Below are positions 9,002 to 19,020 of a stretch of DNA of 64,000 nucleotides, piece after piece. Made by a program: the position numbers and the translations under genes. The notes beneath the pieces were generated by a model. It was not told where the DNA came from. It ran no database searches and saw only the letters and a program-made list of their open reading frames with translations. The stretch is taken from contig NZ_JAJTUT010000003.1 of NCBI RefSeq assembly GCF_022399565.1, positions 186,001 to 250,000 on the forward strand, given 5' to 3'. How positions within the stretch are numbered: the stretch's first letter is position 1; every line of letters starts with the position of its first letter. This DNA comes from Flavobacterium algicola. GTDB taxonomy: Bacteria > Bacteroidota > Bacteroidia > Flavobacteriales > Flavobacteriaceae.

Positions 9002-10318
9002 ATGAGAATAAGATCCATTATTTTAATGAGCTTTTTTGTTGGTTTCATTACCGTAAACAGTAATGCACAACAACAAGAAAAACCAAATATCATAATCATC
9101 ATGGCTGATGATATGGGATATGGAGATTTATCATCTTATGGTAGCAAATTAATCAACACGCCTAATCTTGATAAATTAGCAAGCGAAGGAATAAAATTTA
9201 CCGACTTTCATTCAAACGGGTCGGTATGTAGTCCTACTCGAGCGGCATTGTTGACGGGTAAGTACCAGCAACGTGTAGGCATTGATGGTGTAATTACTGC
9301 AAAAAATGATCGAGATGCTGGCCTAGAACCATCAGAAAAAACGTTTGCCGAGAGTATGAAAGAAGCTGGTTACGTTACGGGCATGTTTGGAAAATGGCAT
9401 GTGGGGTATCAAACCAAATTCAATCCAATTAATCAAGGTTTTGATGAATACATTGGCTACGTTTCTGGAAATGTAGATTATCATTCGCACATCGATCAAG
9501 AAGGATATGAAGACTGGTGGACAGGCGTCAAATTGCAAAAAGAAACAGGATATTCGACAGATTTAATTACAGAACATGCGGTAAATTTCATCAGCCGCCA
9601 TAAAGAAGAACCTTTTGTATTGTACATTCCGCATGAAGCACCTCATGGTCCATTTCAAGGCCGTACTTCAGCACCTGAACGCGATAGTACCGATAAAGGA
9701 ACGCAGTCAAAAAAACAACTTTCTCAGGAAGAGTTAGACTTGGTTTACAAAGAAATGGTAGAAGTCATGGATGAAGGTGTTGGAAAAGTAATGGCAACCT
9801 TAAAAAAATTAAATTTAGATAAAAATACCTTCGTTTTCTTTTGTTCTGATAATGGCGGAATAGAAAAAGTGGGTTCGAATGGAGGACTTAGAGGTTACAA
9901 ATCTACTTTGTTTGAAGGCGGTCATCGTGTACCGGCGATAGCGTGGTACCCAAGTAAAATTAAAAAAAATCAGGTGAATGCTGATGTGTACCTAACGATG
10001 GATTTGTATCCAACCATTATGGACATAGCAGGAGCAGCTAAGCCAATAAATATTGACGGAATCAGCTTTAAAAACCAGCTTTTTAATAACAAACCCGTAA
10101 TTGCTCGCGAGCTGTTTTGGGGGTATATTGGTAGAAAGGCCATGCGCAAAGACAATTGGAAAATGATTTTAAACGGAAAAGATGCAGAACCTTTACTGTT
10201 TGATTTAAAACAGGATATTGGCGAGACTACTAATCTTGCAAAGCAGTATCCTGAAAAAACATCCTACATGTCAGAAAAAATGAATTTTTGGGAGAAGGAT
10301 GTGAATTCGGGAAAATAA
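9002..10318 (+). CDS. S1 family sulfatase (arylsulfatase A-like)
   Basis: Secreted type I sulfatase with a Sec signal ending NSNAQ. It has MADDMGYGD near 34-42, the formylglycine motif CSPTR at Cys76 (the Thr variant is common in arylsulfatase A-like enzymes) followed by AALLTGKYQQRVG, then GKWHVGYQ and SDNGGIEKVGSNGGLRGYKSTLFEGGHRVP, which is the distal site of the arylsulfatase-A type. At 438 aa it is the shortest sulfatase here, with a compact C-terminal subdomain. An 89-bp gap separates it from the GH95 gene. Confidence 0.9.
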   Translation: MRIRSIILMSFFVGFITVNSNAQQQEKPNIIIIMADDMGYGDLSSYGSKLINTPNLDKLASEGIKFTDFHSNGSVCSPTRAALLTGKYQQRVGIDGVITAKNDRDAGLEPSEKTFAESMKEAGYVTGMFGKWHVGYQTKFNPINQGFDEYIGYVSGNVDYHSHIDQEGYEDWWTGVKLQKETGYSTDLITEHAVNFISRHKEEPFVLYIPHEAPHGPFQGRTSAPERDSTDKGTQSKKQLSQEELDLVYKEMVEVMDEGVGKVMATLKKLNLDKNTFVFFCSDNGGIEKVGSNGGLRGYKSTLFEGGHRVPAIAWYPSKIKKNQVNADVYLTMDLYPTIMDIAGAAKPINIDGISFKNQLFNNKPVIARELFWGYIGRKAMRKDNWKMILNGKDAEPLLFDLKQDIGETTNLAKQYPEKTSYMSEKMNFWEKDVNSGK

Positions 10319-10339
10319 TTCAATTAATTGATCCTGTTT

Positions 10340-10407
10340 ATAGTTTGACGACATTTTAAATTTTGTAAAAAGTAAGAGCATAGCTAAATACAACAATAAA
10401 AAATAAT
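10340..10407 (+). promoter_or_regulatory. Possible leader/promoter segment shared with the gap before the sulfatase at 39321
   Basis: The sequence CGACATTTTAAATTT recurs in the short gap at 39255-39320, followed in both places by an A-rich run, a TAG-containing stretch and ATACAAC before the next ATG. The later copy contains an exact TAnnTTTG box, whereas this one has an extra T (TAAATTTTG). Role is inferred only from recurrence and position. Confidence 0.3.
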
Positions 10408-12696
10408 ATGATTAAAAAAATAATTTTACTGTGGCTCCTTTGCGTAGGTACGATGCAGGCTCAAGAAAGTTTTAAGCTAGCGTATGACAAACCAGCAATG
10501 TTATGGACAGAAGCTTTGCCAATAGGTAATGGTAGTCTTGGTGCTATGATTTTTGGAGGTGTTGCACAAGAACACATACAATTTAATGAGGAGACACTTT
10601 GGGCGGGTGCACCTCATGACTATTCTCACAAAGGAGCAAGCAAGTATTTACCACAAATAAGGGCTTTATTAACTGCGGGTAAACAACTGGAAGCGCAAAC
10701 ATTAGCTCAAAAAGAATTTATGAGTGATCCAATTAAGCAAGTATCTTATCAACCTTTTGGAGATATTTACCTTGATTTTAAAGGACATGAAAATTTTACC
10801 GACTACAGTAGAACATTAGACCTTGGAAATGCAATTCATACCGTTTCCTATAAAGTAAAAGGCATTACATTTAAACGAGAGGTCCTCTCTAGCTTTCCAG
10901 ATAAAGCGATAGCTGTGCATCTTACCGCTAGTAAATCCAAAGCATTAAATTTTAATTTATGGGTTGATGCCGTTCATGATGATAAACGAGTGACCACCTC
11001 TGGTAATACCCAAACCTTAGAAGTAAAAGTAAAAGATGGCGTTTTAAAAGGGATCGCTACTTTAAAAATTACCACCAATGGTAAACTCAAAGTCGTTAAT
11101 GGAAAATTACACATTACCAAAGCATCTACTGCAACTATTTATTTATCAGCTGCTACCAATTTTATCAATTACAAAGATGTTTCGGGTACTCCAGAAAAAA
11201 TTACTAAAACTGTCTTAGAAAATATCGGAAATGCTACCTATGCTGACGTTAAAAAGAAGCACATAACCGATTATCAATCTTTGTACAAACGCTTTACTTT
11301 AGATTTAGGTGACAACGGAAAATCAGCAAACACAACAGAAAAAAGAATTTATGATTTTTGGAAGAATCCAAATGACCCACAACTAGTAGCCTTGTATGTG
11401 CAGTACGCTCGGTACTTGACGATTTCGAGTAGTAGACCAGGAAGTAAGCCAGCAACATTACAAGGAATTTGGAATGATAAATTGACACCCCCATGGTTCA
11501 GCAGCTACACAACAAACATTAATTTAGAAATGAATTACTGGCCGGTTGAAGTTTATAATTTAAGTGAATGTAACGAGCCGCTGTTTGATTTTATAAAAGA
11601 GGTGTCTCAAACAGGTAAAATTGTAGCAAAAGAACATTATGATGCTGATGGTTGGGTGGTACATCATAACGTAGATATATGGAGGGGAGCCGCACCAGTA
11701 AACGCCTCTCATCACGGAATTTGGTTAGGTGGTGCCGGATGGTTGAGCTCTCATATTTGGGAACATTATTTATTTACTCAAGACAAAAAGTTTCTAGAAA
11801 ACCATTATCATTTGATGAAAGAAGCGGCACTATTTTATAGTGAATTTTTATACAAAGATCCAAATACTGGTTATTTAATAAGCTCTCCATCAAATTCTCC
11901 AGAAATAGGAGGACTTGTTGCAGGTCCAACTATGGACCATCAAATTATTAGAGCATTATTTAAAGATATTATTCATGCCTCTAAAATTTTAAATACAGAC
12001 GAACTTTTTGCTGAAAAACTAAGAGGAATGATTCCACAAATTGCTCCTAACAAAATAGGAAAGCATGGTCAATTGCAAGAGTGGTTGGAAGATGTAGATG
12101 ATCCAACATCACATCACAGACATGTATCGCATTTATGGGCTGTATATCCTGGTTACGAAATCAATTATGAAGAGACTCCAGAATTAATGAAGGCAGCAAA
12201 ACAGTCTTTAGAATATCGAGGGGATAACGGAACGGGTTGGAGTTTGGCCTGGAAAATTAATTTTTGGTCACGTTTCAGAGATGGAGATAGAGCTTACAAA
12301 TTATTAAATGCTTTATTGAGTCCTGCCGAACATGAGGAGCGTAAAGGTGCTGGAGGATCTTATCCAAATCTTTTTGATGCACACCCACCGTTTCAAATTG
12401 ACGGTAATTTTGGTGGTGCTTCTGGAATATTAGAAATGTTTATTCAAAGTCAGTTAAATAAAATTGAATTGTTACCTGCATTACCAACAGCTTTACCGAA
12501 AGGTAGTGTTTCGGGAATCGTAGCAAGAGGTGGTTTTGAACTAGCATTCAAATGGGAAAATGGCAAATTAATTGAAGTAGAAGTACTTTCGAAAAAAGGA
12601 ATGCCATGCATATTGCAGTATGAGGATAGCAGCATCACATTTAATACGCAGGCTGGAAAGACGTACAAATTTGATGCATTATTAAACAAAAAATAA
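10408..12696 (+). CDS. GH95 exo-glycosidase (alpha-L-fucosidase / alpha-L-galactosidase family)
   Basis: Inverting enzyme of family GH95, which contains alpha-1,2-L-fucosidases and alpha-L-galactosidases. After a Sec signal (MQAQ, about 18) come the N-terminal beta-domain (PAMLWTEALPIGNGSLGAMIFGG split over 29-51) and the (alpha/alpha)6 barrel. The catalytic set seen in the family is present: TTNINLEMNYWP with Asn370 and Asn372, SSPSNSPEIGG with Glu499, and FQIDGNFGGASG with Asp665. HRHVSHLWAVYPG is also conserved. Full length at 762 aa. It follows four sulfatases and lies 7 bp before a fifth, so it probably works on desulfated fucosyl termini. Confidence 0.93.
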   Translation: MIKKIILLWLLCVGTMQAQESFKLAYDKPAMLWTEALPIGNGSLGAMIFGGVAQEHIQFNEETLWAGAPHDYSHKGASKYLPQIRALLTAGKQLEAQTLAQKEFMSDPIKQVSYQPFGDIYLDFKGHENFTDYSRTLDLGNAIHTVSYKVKGITFKREVLSSFPDKAIAVHLTASKSKALNFNLWVDAVHDDKRVTTSGNTQTLEVKVKDGVLKGIATLKITTNGKLKVVNGKLHITKASTATIYLSAATNFINYKDVSGTPEKITKTVLENIGNATYADVKKKHITDYQSLYKRFTLDLGDNGKSANTTEKRIYDFWKNPNDPQLVALYVQYARYLTISSSRPGSKPATLQGIWNDKLTPPWFSSYTTNINLEMNYWPVEVYNLSECNEPLFDFIKEVSQTGKIVAKEHYDADGWVVHHNVDIWRGAAPVNASHHGIWLGGAGWLSSHIWEHYLFTQDKKFLENHYHLMKEAALFYSEFLYKDPNTGYLISSPSNSPEIGGLVAGPTMDHQIIRALFKDIIHASKILNTDELFAEKLRGMIPQIAPNKIGKHGQLQEWLEDVDDPTSHHRHVSHLWAVYPGYEINYEETPELMKAAKQSLEYRGDNGTGWSLAWKINFWSRFRDGDRAYKLLNALLSPAEHEERKGAGGSYPNLFDAHPPFQIDGNFGGASGILEMFIQSQLNKIELLPALPTALPKGSVSGIVARGGFELAFKWENGKLIEVEVLSKKGMPCILQYEDSSITFNTQAGKTYKFDALLNKK

Positions 12697-12703
12697 ATAA
12701 AAA

Positions 12704-14083
12704 ATGCAAAGTGTAAGAGTAATAGGGATCGCATTGACCACTTTATTGTGTTGCAGTTTTGCTGTAAAAGGACAAACTAAAGCACCACAACCGAATGTGA
12801 TTATCATTTTTACAGATGATCAGGGGTATCAGGATGTGGGAGTATTTGGCTCCCCTTTGATTAAGACACCAAACTTAGACAAAATGGCGCAGGACGGAAT
12901 CATGTTTACCGATTTCTATGCTGCATCCTCAGTATGTTCGCCATCAAGAGCGGCATTATTGACGGGGTCATATCCTCCGAGAGTGGGAGTTCCCAAAGTA
13001 TTTTGGCCGAATTTACCCGGAGGTTTGTCAAATCAAGAATGGACGATTGCCGATATGCTAAAAGATAAAAACTATGCAACATCATGTATAGGTAAGTGGC
13101 ATCTAGGAGATGAACCTCAGTATTTGCCAACGATGCAGGGATTTGATTCTTATTATGGAATTCCGTTTAGTAATGACATGTCTGTAAATCCAAAATCCAA
13201 AGTGTCAGATGCTATCCTGCTTAGAGAAGGGATGACGATGGATAGTTTGCGTGAAGTTAAATGGAGAGGAAGAAGAGTACCCTTACTGCAACAAGACGAA
13301 GTAATTGAATACCCTGTAGACCAATCTACCATCACACAGCGCTATACACAAGAGGCTTTGAAATTTATAGAACAAAATAAAGAAAAACCATTTTTCTTGT
13401 ATCTCGCTCATACGATGCCTCATGTTCCTTTGGCGGCTTCTCCAAATTTTAAAGGGAAAAGTGCCCGCGGTGCTTATGGTGATGCAGTAGAGGAAATAGA
13501 TTGGAGTGTAGGCGAAATTTTAAAAACATTAGAAACGCTTCATCTTGACAATAACACGCTTGTGATATTCACTTCTGATAATGGTCCTTGGAAGTTAGAT
13601 GACGGACAAGGAGGAAGTGCTTTACCACTAAGAGGACACAAGTCAGAAACCTGGGAAGGCGGCATGAGAGTACCTATGATTGCAAAATGGACAGGCAAAA
13701 TAAAATCAAGTAGTGTAAGTACTGAAGTAGCTTCTACAATAGATTTATTGCCAACAATAGCCTATTTGACAGACGGAAAGTTACCTGAAAAACAGATTGA
13801 TGGTAAAAATATATGGTCACTTTTACAAGGAAGTAAAAAAGTAAAATCACCGCACAACAAGGATGGGTTTTACTATTATTTAGAGTCCACATTAGAAGCC
13901 GTTAGATTAAAAGAGTGGAAATTAAGAATACATGATGGCGAAGTATCGCTTTATAATCTTAAAAATGATATATCAGAAAGTACAAATGTCGCAGAAGCAA
14001 ACCCTAAGAAAGTAAAGGAATTAACAAAAATGATACTTGAATTTGATACCGATTTAAAAAAGAATCAACATCAGTTCAATTAA
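12704..14083 (+). CDS. S1 family sulfatase (arylsulfatase A-like)
   Basis: Secreted type I sulfatase. The N-terminal hydrophobic segment ends near VKGQ (about 24). It has the Asp pair of IFTDDQGYQD at 38-39, the formylglycine motif CSPSR at Cys78 followed by AALLTGSYPPRVG, then GKWHLGDEPQYLPTMQGFD, and the distal site SDNGPWKLDDGQGGSALPLRG split around 290-312 with ETWEGGMRVP. This layout matches broad arylsulfatase A-type enzymes; the sugar specificity is unknown. Only 7 bp separate it from the GH95 gene, and the GH3 gene follows at once, so translation is probably coupled within one operon. Confidence 0.9.
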   Translation: MQSVRVIGIALTTLLCCSFAVKGQTKAPQPNVIIIFTDDQGYQDVGVFGSPLIKTPNLDKMAQDGIMFTDFYAASSVCSPSRAALLTGSYPPRVGVPKVFWPNLPGGLSNQEWTIADMLKDKNYATSCIGKWHLGDEPQYLPTMQGFDSYYGIPFSNDMSVNPKSKVSDAILLREGMTMDSLREVKWRGRRVPLLQQDEVIEYPVDQSTITQRYTQEALKFIEQNKEKPFFLYLAHTMPHVPLAASPNFKGKSARGAYGDAVEEIDWSVGEILKTLETLHLDNNTLVIFTSDNGPWKLDDGQGGSALPLRGHKSETWEGGMRVPMIAKWTGKIKSSSVSTEVASTIDLLPTIAYLTDGKLPEKQIDGKNIWSLLQGSKKVKSPHNKDGFYYYLESTLEAVRLKEWKLRIHDGEVSLYNLKNDISESTNVAEANPKKVKELTKMILEFDTDLKKNQHQFN

Positions 14084-14108
14084 ATTGTATAAAACGAAGC
14101 AAAAAAGC

Positions 14109-16781
14109 ATGAAAAACATTTTACAACGTGGTCTTATCGGAATTTTGATTGTAAGCTCACTAGGTTTTACAGACAAAAAAGAGCCGCCATACAAAAACCC
14201 AAAATTACCTGTACAAGAACGGGTAAAGGATTTAATGAGCCGCATGAGCCTAGAAGATAAATTCTGGCAAATGTTTATGATTCCGGGTGATTTAAGTATT
14301 GGTAAAGACAAATTGAAACACGGTATTTTTGGTTTTCAGATATCTTCAAAAGGAAAAAATGATAACGCCGCCGAACAAATAATGGACTATGGTTCTACCG
14401 GTACGGCAGAAAAAATGGCAGAAGAAATCAATGAATTGCAACGCTACTTTCTAGAAGAAACACCGTTGGGTATTCCAATAATTCCGTTCAACGAAGCTTT
14501 ACACGGTCTAGCGCGTGATGGTGCAACTACCTATCCGCAAGCGATTGCATTAGCGGCAACTTGGGATACCAATTTGGTAAGCAATGTAGCCAAAGCGATT
14601 ACAAAAGAAACTAAAACGAGAGGGATCCGTCAAATTTTATCACCAGTTTTAAATATTGCTCGTGATGTACGCTGGGGAAGAACCGAAGAAACCTATGGTG
14701 AAGATCCTTATTTGACATCTCAAATGGCGGTTTCTTATATAAGTGAATTTGAAAAAGAGGGAGTAGTAACCTCTCCAAAACACTTTATTGCCAATGTTGG
14801 TGATGGAGGTCGCGATAGCTACCCAATTCATTATAACGAACGTCTATTAGAAGAAGTTTATTTTCCTGCCTTCAAAGCAGTGTTTCAAAAAGCAGGAGCA
14901 AGGTCTGTAATGACGTCGTATAATTCATTAGACGGTACACCTTGTACTTCAAACGAATGGTTGCTTACTAAAAAACTGAAAGAGGAATGGGGTTTTAAAG
15001 GTTTTGTAATTTCAGATGCGGGTGCTGTTGGTGGCGCAAATGTTTTGCATTTTACAGCAGCAAATTATGCTGAAGCTACCGAAGACGCTATTGAAGCTGG
15101 GCTAGATGTAATGTTTCAAACCAATTACAACCACTATCCTTTATTTTTTGAAGCATTCGAAAAAGGAATGGTAGATATCAATGCAATTGACGAAGCGGTA
15201 AGACGTATTTTGACCATTAAGTTTGAATTAGGGTTGTTCGAAAATCCGTATGTAGACGCCAAAGAAGCAGCACTTTGGAACGGACACAAATCACACCGTG
15301 AACTAGCGAGAATAGCTGCAGCTAAATCAATGGTTTTATTAAAAAATCAAAATCAAATTCTTCCTTTGAAGAAGTCTGTTAAGAAAATAGCGCTGATTGG
15401 TTATGACGCCAAAGCTGCTCGTTTAGGCGGATACAGCGGGCCTGGAAATAATGTGGTTTCGATGCTGGACGGGGTTTCGAATAAGATAGGAAAAGAAAAT
15501 ATAATCTATGCTCCTGGAGTTTCTTTTAAAGAAGAAAACTATAAAGTGATTGCGTCTTCTTTTTTGTCGACAATACAAAACGGGAAAAAAGTAGAAGGAT
15601 TAAAAGGAGACTATTTTGACAATATTAAATTAAGCGGAAAACCAACGGTAGAACGTATTGACAAGCAATTGCAATTTGGTTGGACACTTTTTTCGCCAGA
15701 CGAAAAATTACCTTACGACTGGTTTTCGGCGAGATGGACAGGGAAATTGAAAGCTCCAAAATCAGGTACCTTTAATGTTGGTATCGAAGGAAATGACGGT
15801 TACCGCATGTATCTTGATGGTAAATTATTAATCGACAACTGGCAAAAGCAATCGTACAATACGATTATGAAAGCCTTTACATTCGAAGAAGGAAAAGAAT
15901 ACGATATTAAAATTGAGTTTTTTGAGTCAGCTGGAAATGCTAAGTTCAAATTGGTTTGGGATGCAACACATCACAACGACTGGGAACAGCAAATTGCCGA
16001 TGCAGTTGCAGCAGCTCAAAATAGTGAAGTAGCAGTAATTGTGGCGGGTATTCATGAAGGTGAGTTTCAAGATCGTGCTTTATTATCGCTTCCTGGTCAT
16101 CAAGAAGAATTGATCAAAGCAGTTGCCAAAACAGGAAAACCAACTGTTGTGGTACTAGTAGGAGGAAGTGCTATTACGATGGCCAATTGGATCAACGATG
16201 TAGACGGAATCATTATGGCTTGGTATTCAGGTGAAAATGGGGGGAATGGTTTTGCTGATATTCTTTTTGGTGACGAAAGTCCAGCAGGTAGATTACCTAT
16301 AACTTTCCCAGTAGATGCTGCTCAATGTCCGTTATACTATAACAACAAACCAACAGGTAGAGGTGATAATTACCATAATTTAACTGGACAACCTTTATTT
16401 CCTTTTGGATACGGATTAAGTTATACATCCTTTGAATATTCAGATATGAAATTCAGTAAGAATAAAATCGATGCTACCGAATCAATAAAGGTGACTTTCA
16501 ACGTAAAAAACGTTGGAAAAGTAAATGGTGACGAGGTAATCCAACTTTATATTCGTGATGTATTGGCTTCTGTAGCCAGACCAATCAAGGAATTAAAAGG
16601 ATTTCAACGCATCACTTTAAAGGCAGGTCAATCACAAAAAGTAACTTTCGAGTTAACTCCTGAGGATTTGTCGATGCTTGACAAGGACATGAAAAAGGTG
16701 GTCGAATCAGGTGATTTTAGAATCATGATTGGCGCTTCATCAAAAGACATTAGATTAAGAGGAATTTTAAATGTAAAATAA
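14109..16781 (+). CDS. GH3 beta-glycosidase with inserted PA14 domain
   Basis: Exo-beta-glycosidase of family GH3 (beta-glucosidase, beta-xylosidase and related activities). The ATG at 14109 is preferred because it gives a compact signal peptide after an A-rich tract; an in-frame ATG at 14085 adds eight polar residues. The N-terminal barrel has GRTEETYGEDPYL, SPKHFIANVG and the nucleophile Asp of FVISDAGAVG (Asp303 from this start). A PA14 carbohydrate-binding insert follows (GLKGDYFDNIKLSG to AKFKLVWDA), then the C-terminal sandwich with GIHEGEFQDRALLSLPGHQ, which may supply the acid/base Glu, and a fibronectin III-like tail. FPFGYGLSYT is the usual family motif. Confidence 0.92.
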   Translation: MKNILQRGLIGILIVSSLGFTDKKEPPYKNPKLPVQERVKDLMSRMSLEDKFWQMFMIPGDLSIGKDKLKHGIFGFQISSKGKNDNAAEQIMDYGSTGTAEKMAEEINELQRYFLEETPLGIPIIPFNEALHGLARDGATTYPQAIALAATWDTNLVSNVAKAITKETKTRGIRQILSPVLNIARDVRWGRTEETYGEDPYLTSQMAVSYISEFEKEGVVTSPKHFIANVGDGGRDSYPIHYNERLLEEVYFPAFKAVFQKAGARSVMTSYNSLDGTPCTSNEWLLTKKLKEEWGFKGFVISDAGAVGGANVLHFTAANYAEATEDAIEAGLDVMFQTNYNHYPLFFEAFEKGMVDINAIDEAVRRILTIKFELGLFENPYVDAKEAALWNGHKSHRELARIAAAKSMVLLKNQNQILPLKKSVKKIALIGYDAKAARLGGYSGPGNNVVSMLDGVSNKIGKENIIYAPGVSFKEENYKVIASSFLSTIQNGKKVEGLKGDYFDNIKLSGKPTVERIDKQLQFGWTLFSPDEKLPYDWFSARWTGKLKAPKSGTFNVGIEGNDGYRMYLDGKLLIDNWQKQSYNTIMKAFTFEEGKEYDIKIEFFESAGNAKFKLVWDATHHNDWEQQIADAVAAAQNSEVAVIVAGIHEGEFQDRALLSLPGHQEELIKAVAKTGKPTVVVLVGGSAITMANWINDVDGIIMAWYSGENGGNGFADILFGDESPAGRLPITFPVDAAQCPLYYNNKPTGRGDNYHNLTGQPLFPFGYGLSYTSFEYSDMKFSKNKIDATESIKVTFNVKNVGKVNGDEVIQLYIRDVLASVARPIKELKGFQRITLKAGQSQKVTFELTPEDLSMLDKDMKKVVESGDFRIMIGASSKDIRLRGILNVK

Positions 16782-16788
16782 TCAGATA

Positions 16789-18216
16789 ATGACAATTTTT
16801 AAAAGTTTTACCATCGCATTTTTATTTGTTTTTACAGCTTGTACCACACAACCAAAAGTGACGTGGATAAGTACAACTGAAAAAGAGGTTTGGGTAGCCA
16901 AACAAGTAAATAAAACATCAAACAATAAAGCACCAAGCCTTTCTATTACGGTTGATTCCAACAAACAGGAACAACAAATTACAGGTTTTGGAGGATGTTT
17001 TAATGAGTTAGGTTGGGATGCACTCAACATGGTAACGCCAGAAGAGAAAAATCAAATTCTAAATGATTTGTTTAACCTAGAAACGGGGTCAAAATTTAAT
17101 ATCTGTAGAATGCCAATTGGCGCCAATGATTACGCCGTAGACTGGTACAGCCATAATGAGACAGCTGATGATTTTAAAATGGCTAATTTTTCTATCGAAA
17201 GAGATAAAAAACGTCTAGTTCCTTATATTAAAGCAGCACAAAAAATCAATCCAAAACTTGAAATTTGGGCATCACCATGGTGTCCACCCTCTTGGATGAA
17301 GTACAGCAAGCATTACGCTTGTAAGTCGAATCCAGAGTTTAATGATCTGCCAGAAAAGTGGAGTTCTACTGAAGAATTGGTATCTCGCTTCATTATGGAA
17401 CCAAAGTATTTAGAATCGTACGCTTTGTATTTTTCAAAATTTGTTAATGCGTATGAAAAAGAAGGAATTCCGATAAGTGCAGTGCACGTTCAAAATGAGT
17501 TTAACTCTGCACAAAACTTTCCTTCTTGCGTGTGGAAACCTGAGGATTTAGGAATTTTTATTGCTGATTATTTAGGTCCGAAAATGAAGAAAGACAATCC
17601 AAATACCGAAATCTGGTTGGGTACAGTAGAGCGTCCGCAAGTAGAGAGAGTGGATGCTGTTTTGGGATACAAAGATGCAAAAAGTTATGTCACAGGTGTT
17701 GGGTTTCAGTGGGCTGGTAAAGGAGCTATTAAAGATGTCCATGCCAAATATCCAGAAATGGACTTAATGCAGACTGAAACAGAATGTGGTGATGGTTCGA
17801 ATGATTGGAAAGCCGCAGAACATACTTTTGAATTAATGAAGCATTATTTTGAAAATGGAGCAAATTCTTATATGTATTGGAATATGGTACTTGATGAAAC
17901 AGGAAAAAGTCAATGGGGATGGAAACAAAACTCCATGATTTCCATAGACAGCAAAACTAAAGCGATTCGTTACAACCCAGAATTTTATTTAATGAAACAT
18001 TTGAGTGCTTTTGTAGCGCCGGGTTCTGTGAAATTAGCGGCTGAAGGGGATACAGATAACACTTTGGTTTTTTACAACAAAGCCAAAAATGAGGTAACAA
18101 TTTTGACTTACAATAACGCTAGTGGATCTCAAGAATTAGCCATGAATATCAATGGTAAAATCATTAGTGTTCTTGTAGAAGCAAAATCGTTCAACACTTT
18201 TGCAGTCAGTTTATAA
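16789..18216 (+). CDS. GH30 glycosidase, lipoprotein
   Basis: Retaining enzyme of family GH30 (beta-glucosidase, endo-beta-1,6-glucanase, beta-fucosidase and related activities). The lipobox FTAC places Cys18 as the lipid site. The barrel shows GFGGCFNELGWDAL near 66-79, CRMPIGANDYA, ASPWCPPSWMK at 161-171, the acid/base Glu237 in HVQNEFNS and the nucleophile Glu330 in MQTETECGD, with the C-terminal beta-sandwich to residue 475. The subfamily is not determinable by eye. It is 7 bp after the GH3 gene and 13 bp before the SGNH hydrolase. Confidence 0.9.
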   Translation: MTIFKSFTIAFLFVFTACTTQPKVTWISTTEKEVWVAKQVNKTSNNKAPSLSITVDSNKQEQQITGFGGCFNELGWDALNMVTPEEKNQILNDLFNLETGSKFNICRMPIGANDYAVDWYSHNETADDFKMANFSIERDKKRLVPYIKAAQKINPKLEIWASPWCPPSWMKYSKHYACKSNPEFNDLPEKWSSTEELVSRFIMEPKYLESYALYFSKFVNAYEKEGIPISAVHVQNEFNSAQNFPSCVWKPEDLGIFIADYLGPKMKKDNPNTEIWLGTVERPQVERVDAVLGYKDAKSYVTGVGFQWAGKGAIKDVHAKYPEMDLMQTETECGDGSNDWKAAEHTFELMKHYFENGANSYMYWNMVLDETGKSQWGWKQNSMISIDSKTKAIRYNPEFYLMKHLSAFVAPGSVKLAAEGDTDNTLVFYNKAKNEVTILTYNNASGSQELAMNINGKIISVLVEAKSFNTFAVSL

Positions 18217-18229
18217 TAATAAATGAAGT

Positions 18230-19018
18230 ATGAAAAGGAGAGAGTTTGTAAAATATTTAGGTGCTGGTTCTGTATATATTGGAGTAGTTTCTTGCGGTGC
18301 AAGTCGTGTTTTTAGCAATTCGTACAACGAGGCTGCTTGCAGAGAAGCGTGGAAAAAGCTTGCTAATAAGGAACCTGCTTTTGCTTATGTCACTCCAGAT
18401 CCGAAGCTGAAAAAAGTGTTTTTATATGGTGATTCTATTTCGATAGGATATACCAATACGGTTAGGAAAGAATTAGCCGACAAGGCAAATGTTTTCAGAA
18501 TTTTCAATAACGGAGGTTCCAGTGATATGTTCATCCCAAAAATGGAGCAGTTAAAACAAACGATGTTTGAACCTAATTTAAAAGGAGGTTGGGATTTCAC
18601 CTGGGATGTGATTCATTTTAATGTTGGTCTGCACGATTTAAAATACCTAAAAGACGAAAAATTAGATGTTAAAAATGGCAAACAAGTAAGCAGTATTGAA
18701 GTATACAAAAAAAATCTAGTGGAGATTTGTAACTACTTAAAAAAGGAATTTCCTAAAGCCAAATTAATTTTTGCCACCACAACTGCAGTTCCAGATGAAG
18801 GGGCCGAAGGAAGAATCGCAGGAGATAGCGAAATATACAACCAAGCTGCTTTAGAAGTTATAGCCAGTTATCCTTCGATACTAATTAATGATTTGTACAG
18901 TTTTACTAAACCTCATGCAGCCGAATGGCATATCGCTCCTGCTAATGTACATTATAATAATCAGGGAAAAACGGCACAAGGAAAAGAAGTAGCTGGAATC
19001 ATAGCCGAAAATTTATAA
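18230..19018 (+). CDS. SGNH/GDSL-family hydrolase, Tat-type signal
   Basis: Small serine hydrolase likely to deacylate (for example deacetylate) sugars. The N-terminus MKRREFVKYLGAG carries a twin-arginine motif and is followed by GVVSCG, a possible lipobox at Cys22. The SGNH blocks are visible: GDSISIGY with the nucleophile Ser, a Gly-rich NNGGSS block, and FNVGLHDLKY with the Asn. The last block is ANVHYNNQG, with His but with Ala where the classical DxxH motif has Asp. An Asp or Asn two residues before His is familiar to me in this environmental subgroup, so I do not call it inactive. It sits 2 bp before the GH20 gene. Confidence 0.8.
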   Translation: MKRREFVKYLGAGSVYIGVVSCGASRVFSNSYNEAACREAWKKLANKEPAFAYVTPDPKLKKVFLYGDSISIGYTNTVRKELADKANVFRIFNNGGSSDMFIPKMEQLKQTMFEPNLKGGWDFTWDVIHFNVGLHDLKYLKDEKLDVKNGKQVSSIEVYKKNLVEICNYLKKEFPKAKLIFATTTAVPDEGAEGRIAGDSEIYNQAALEVIASYPSILINDLYSFTKPHAAEWHIAPANVHYNNQGKTAQGKEVAGIIAENL

Positions 19019-19020
19019 AT

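Noticed and set aside
14085..14108. Upstream ATG of the first GH3 gene
   Set aside because: Possible, but the eight added polar residues make the signal peptide less typical than with the ATG at 14109.
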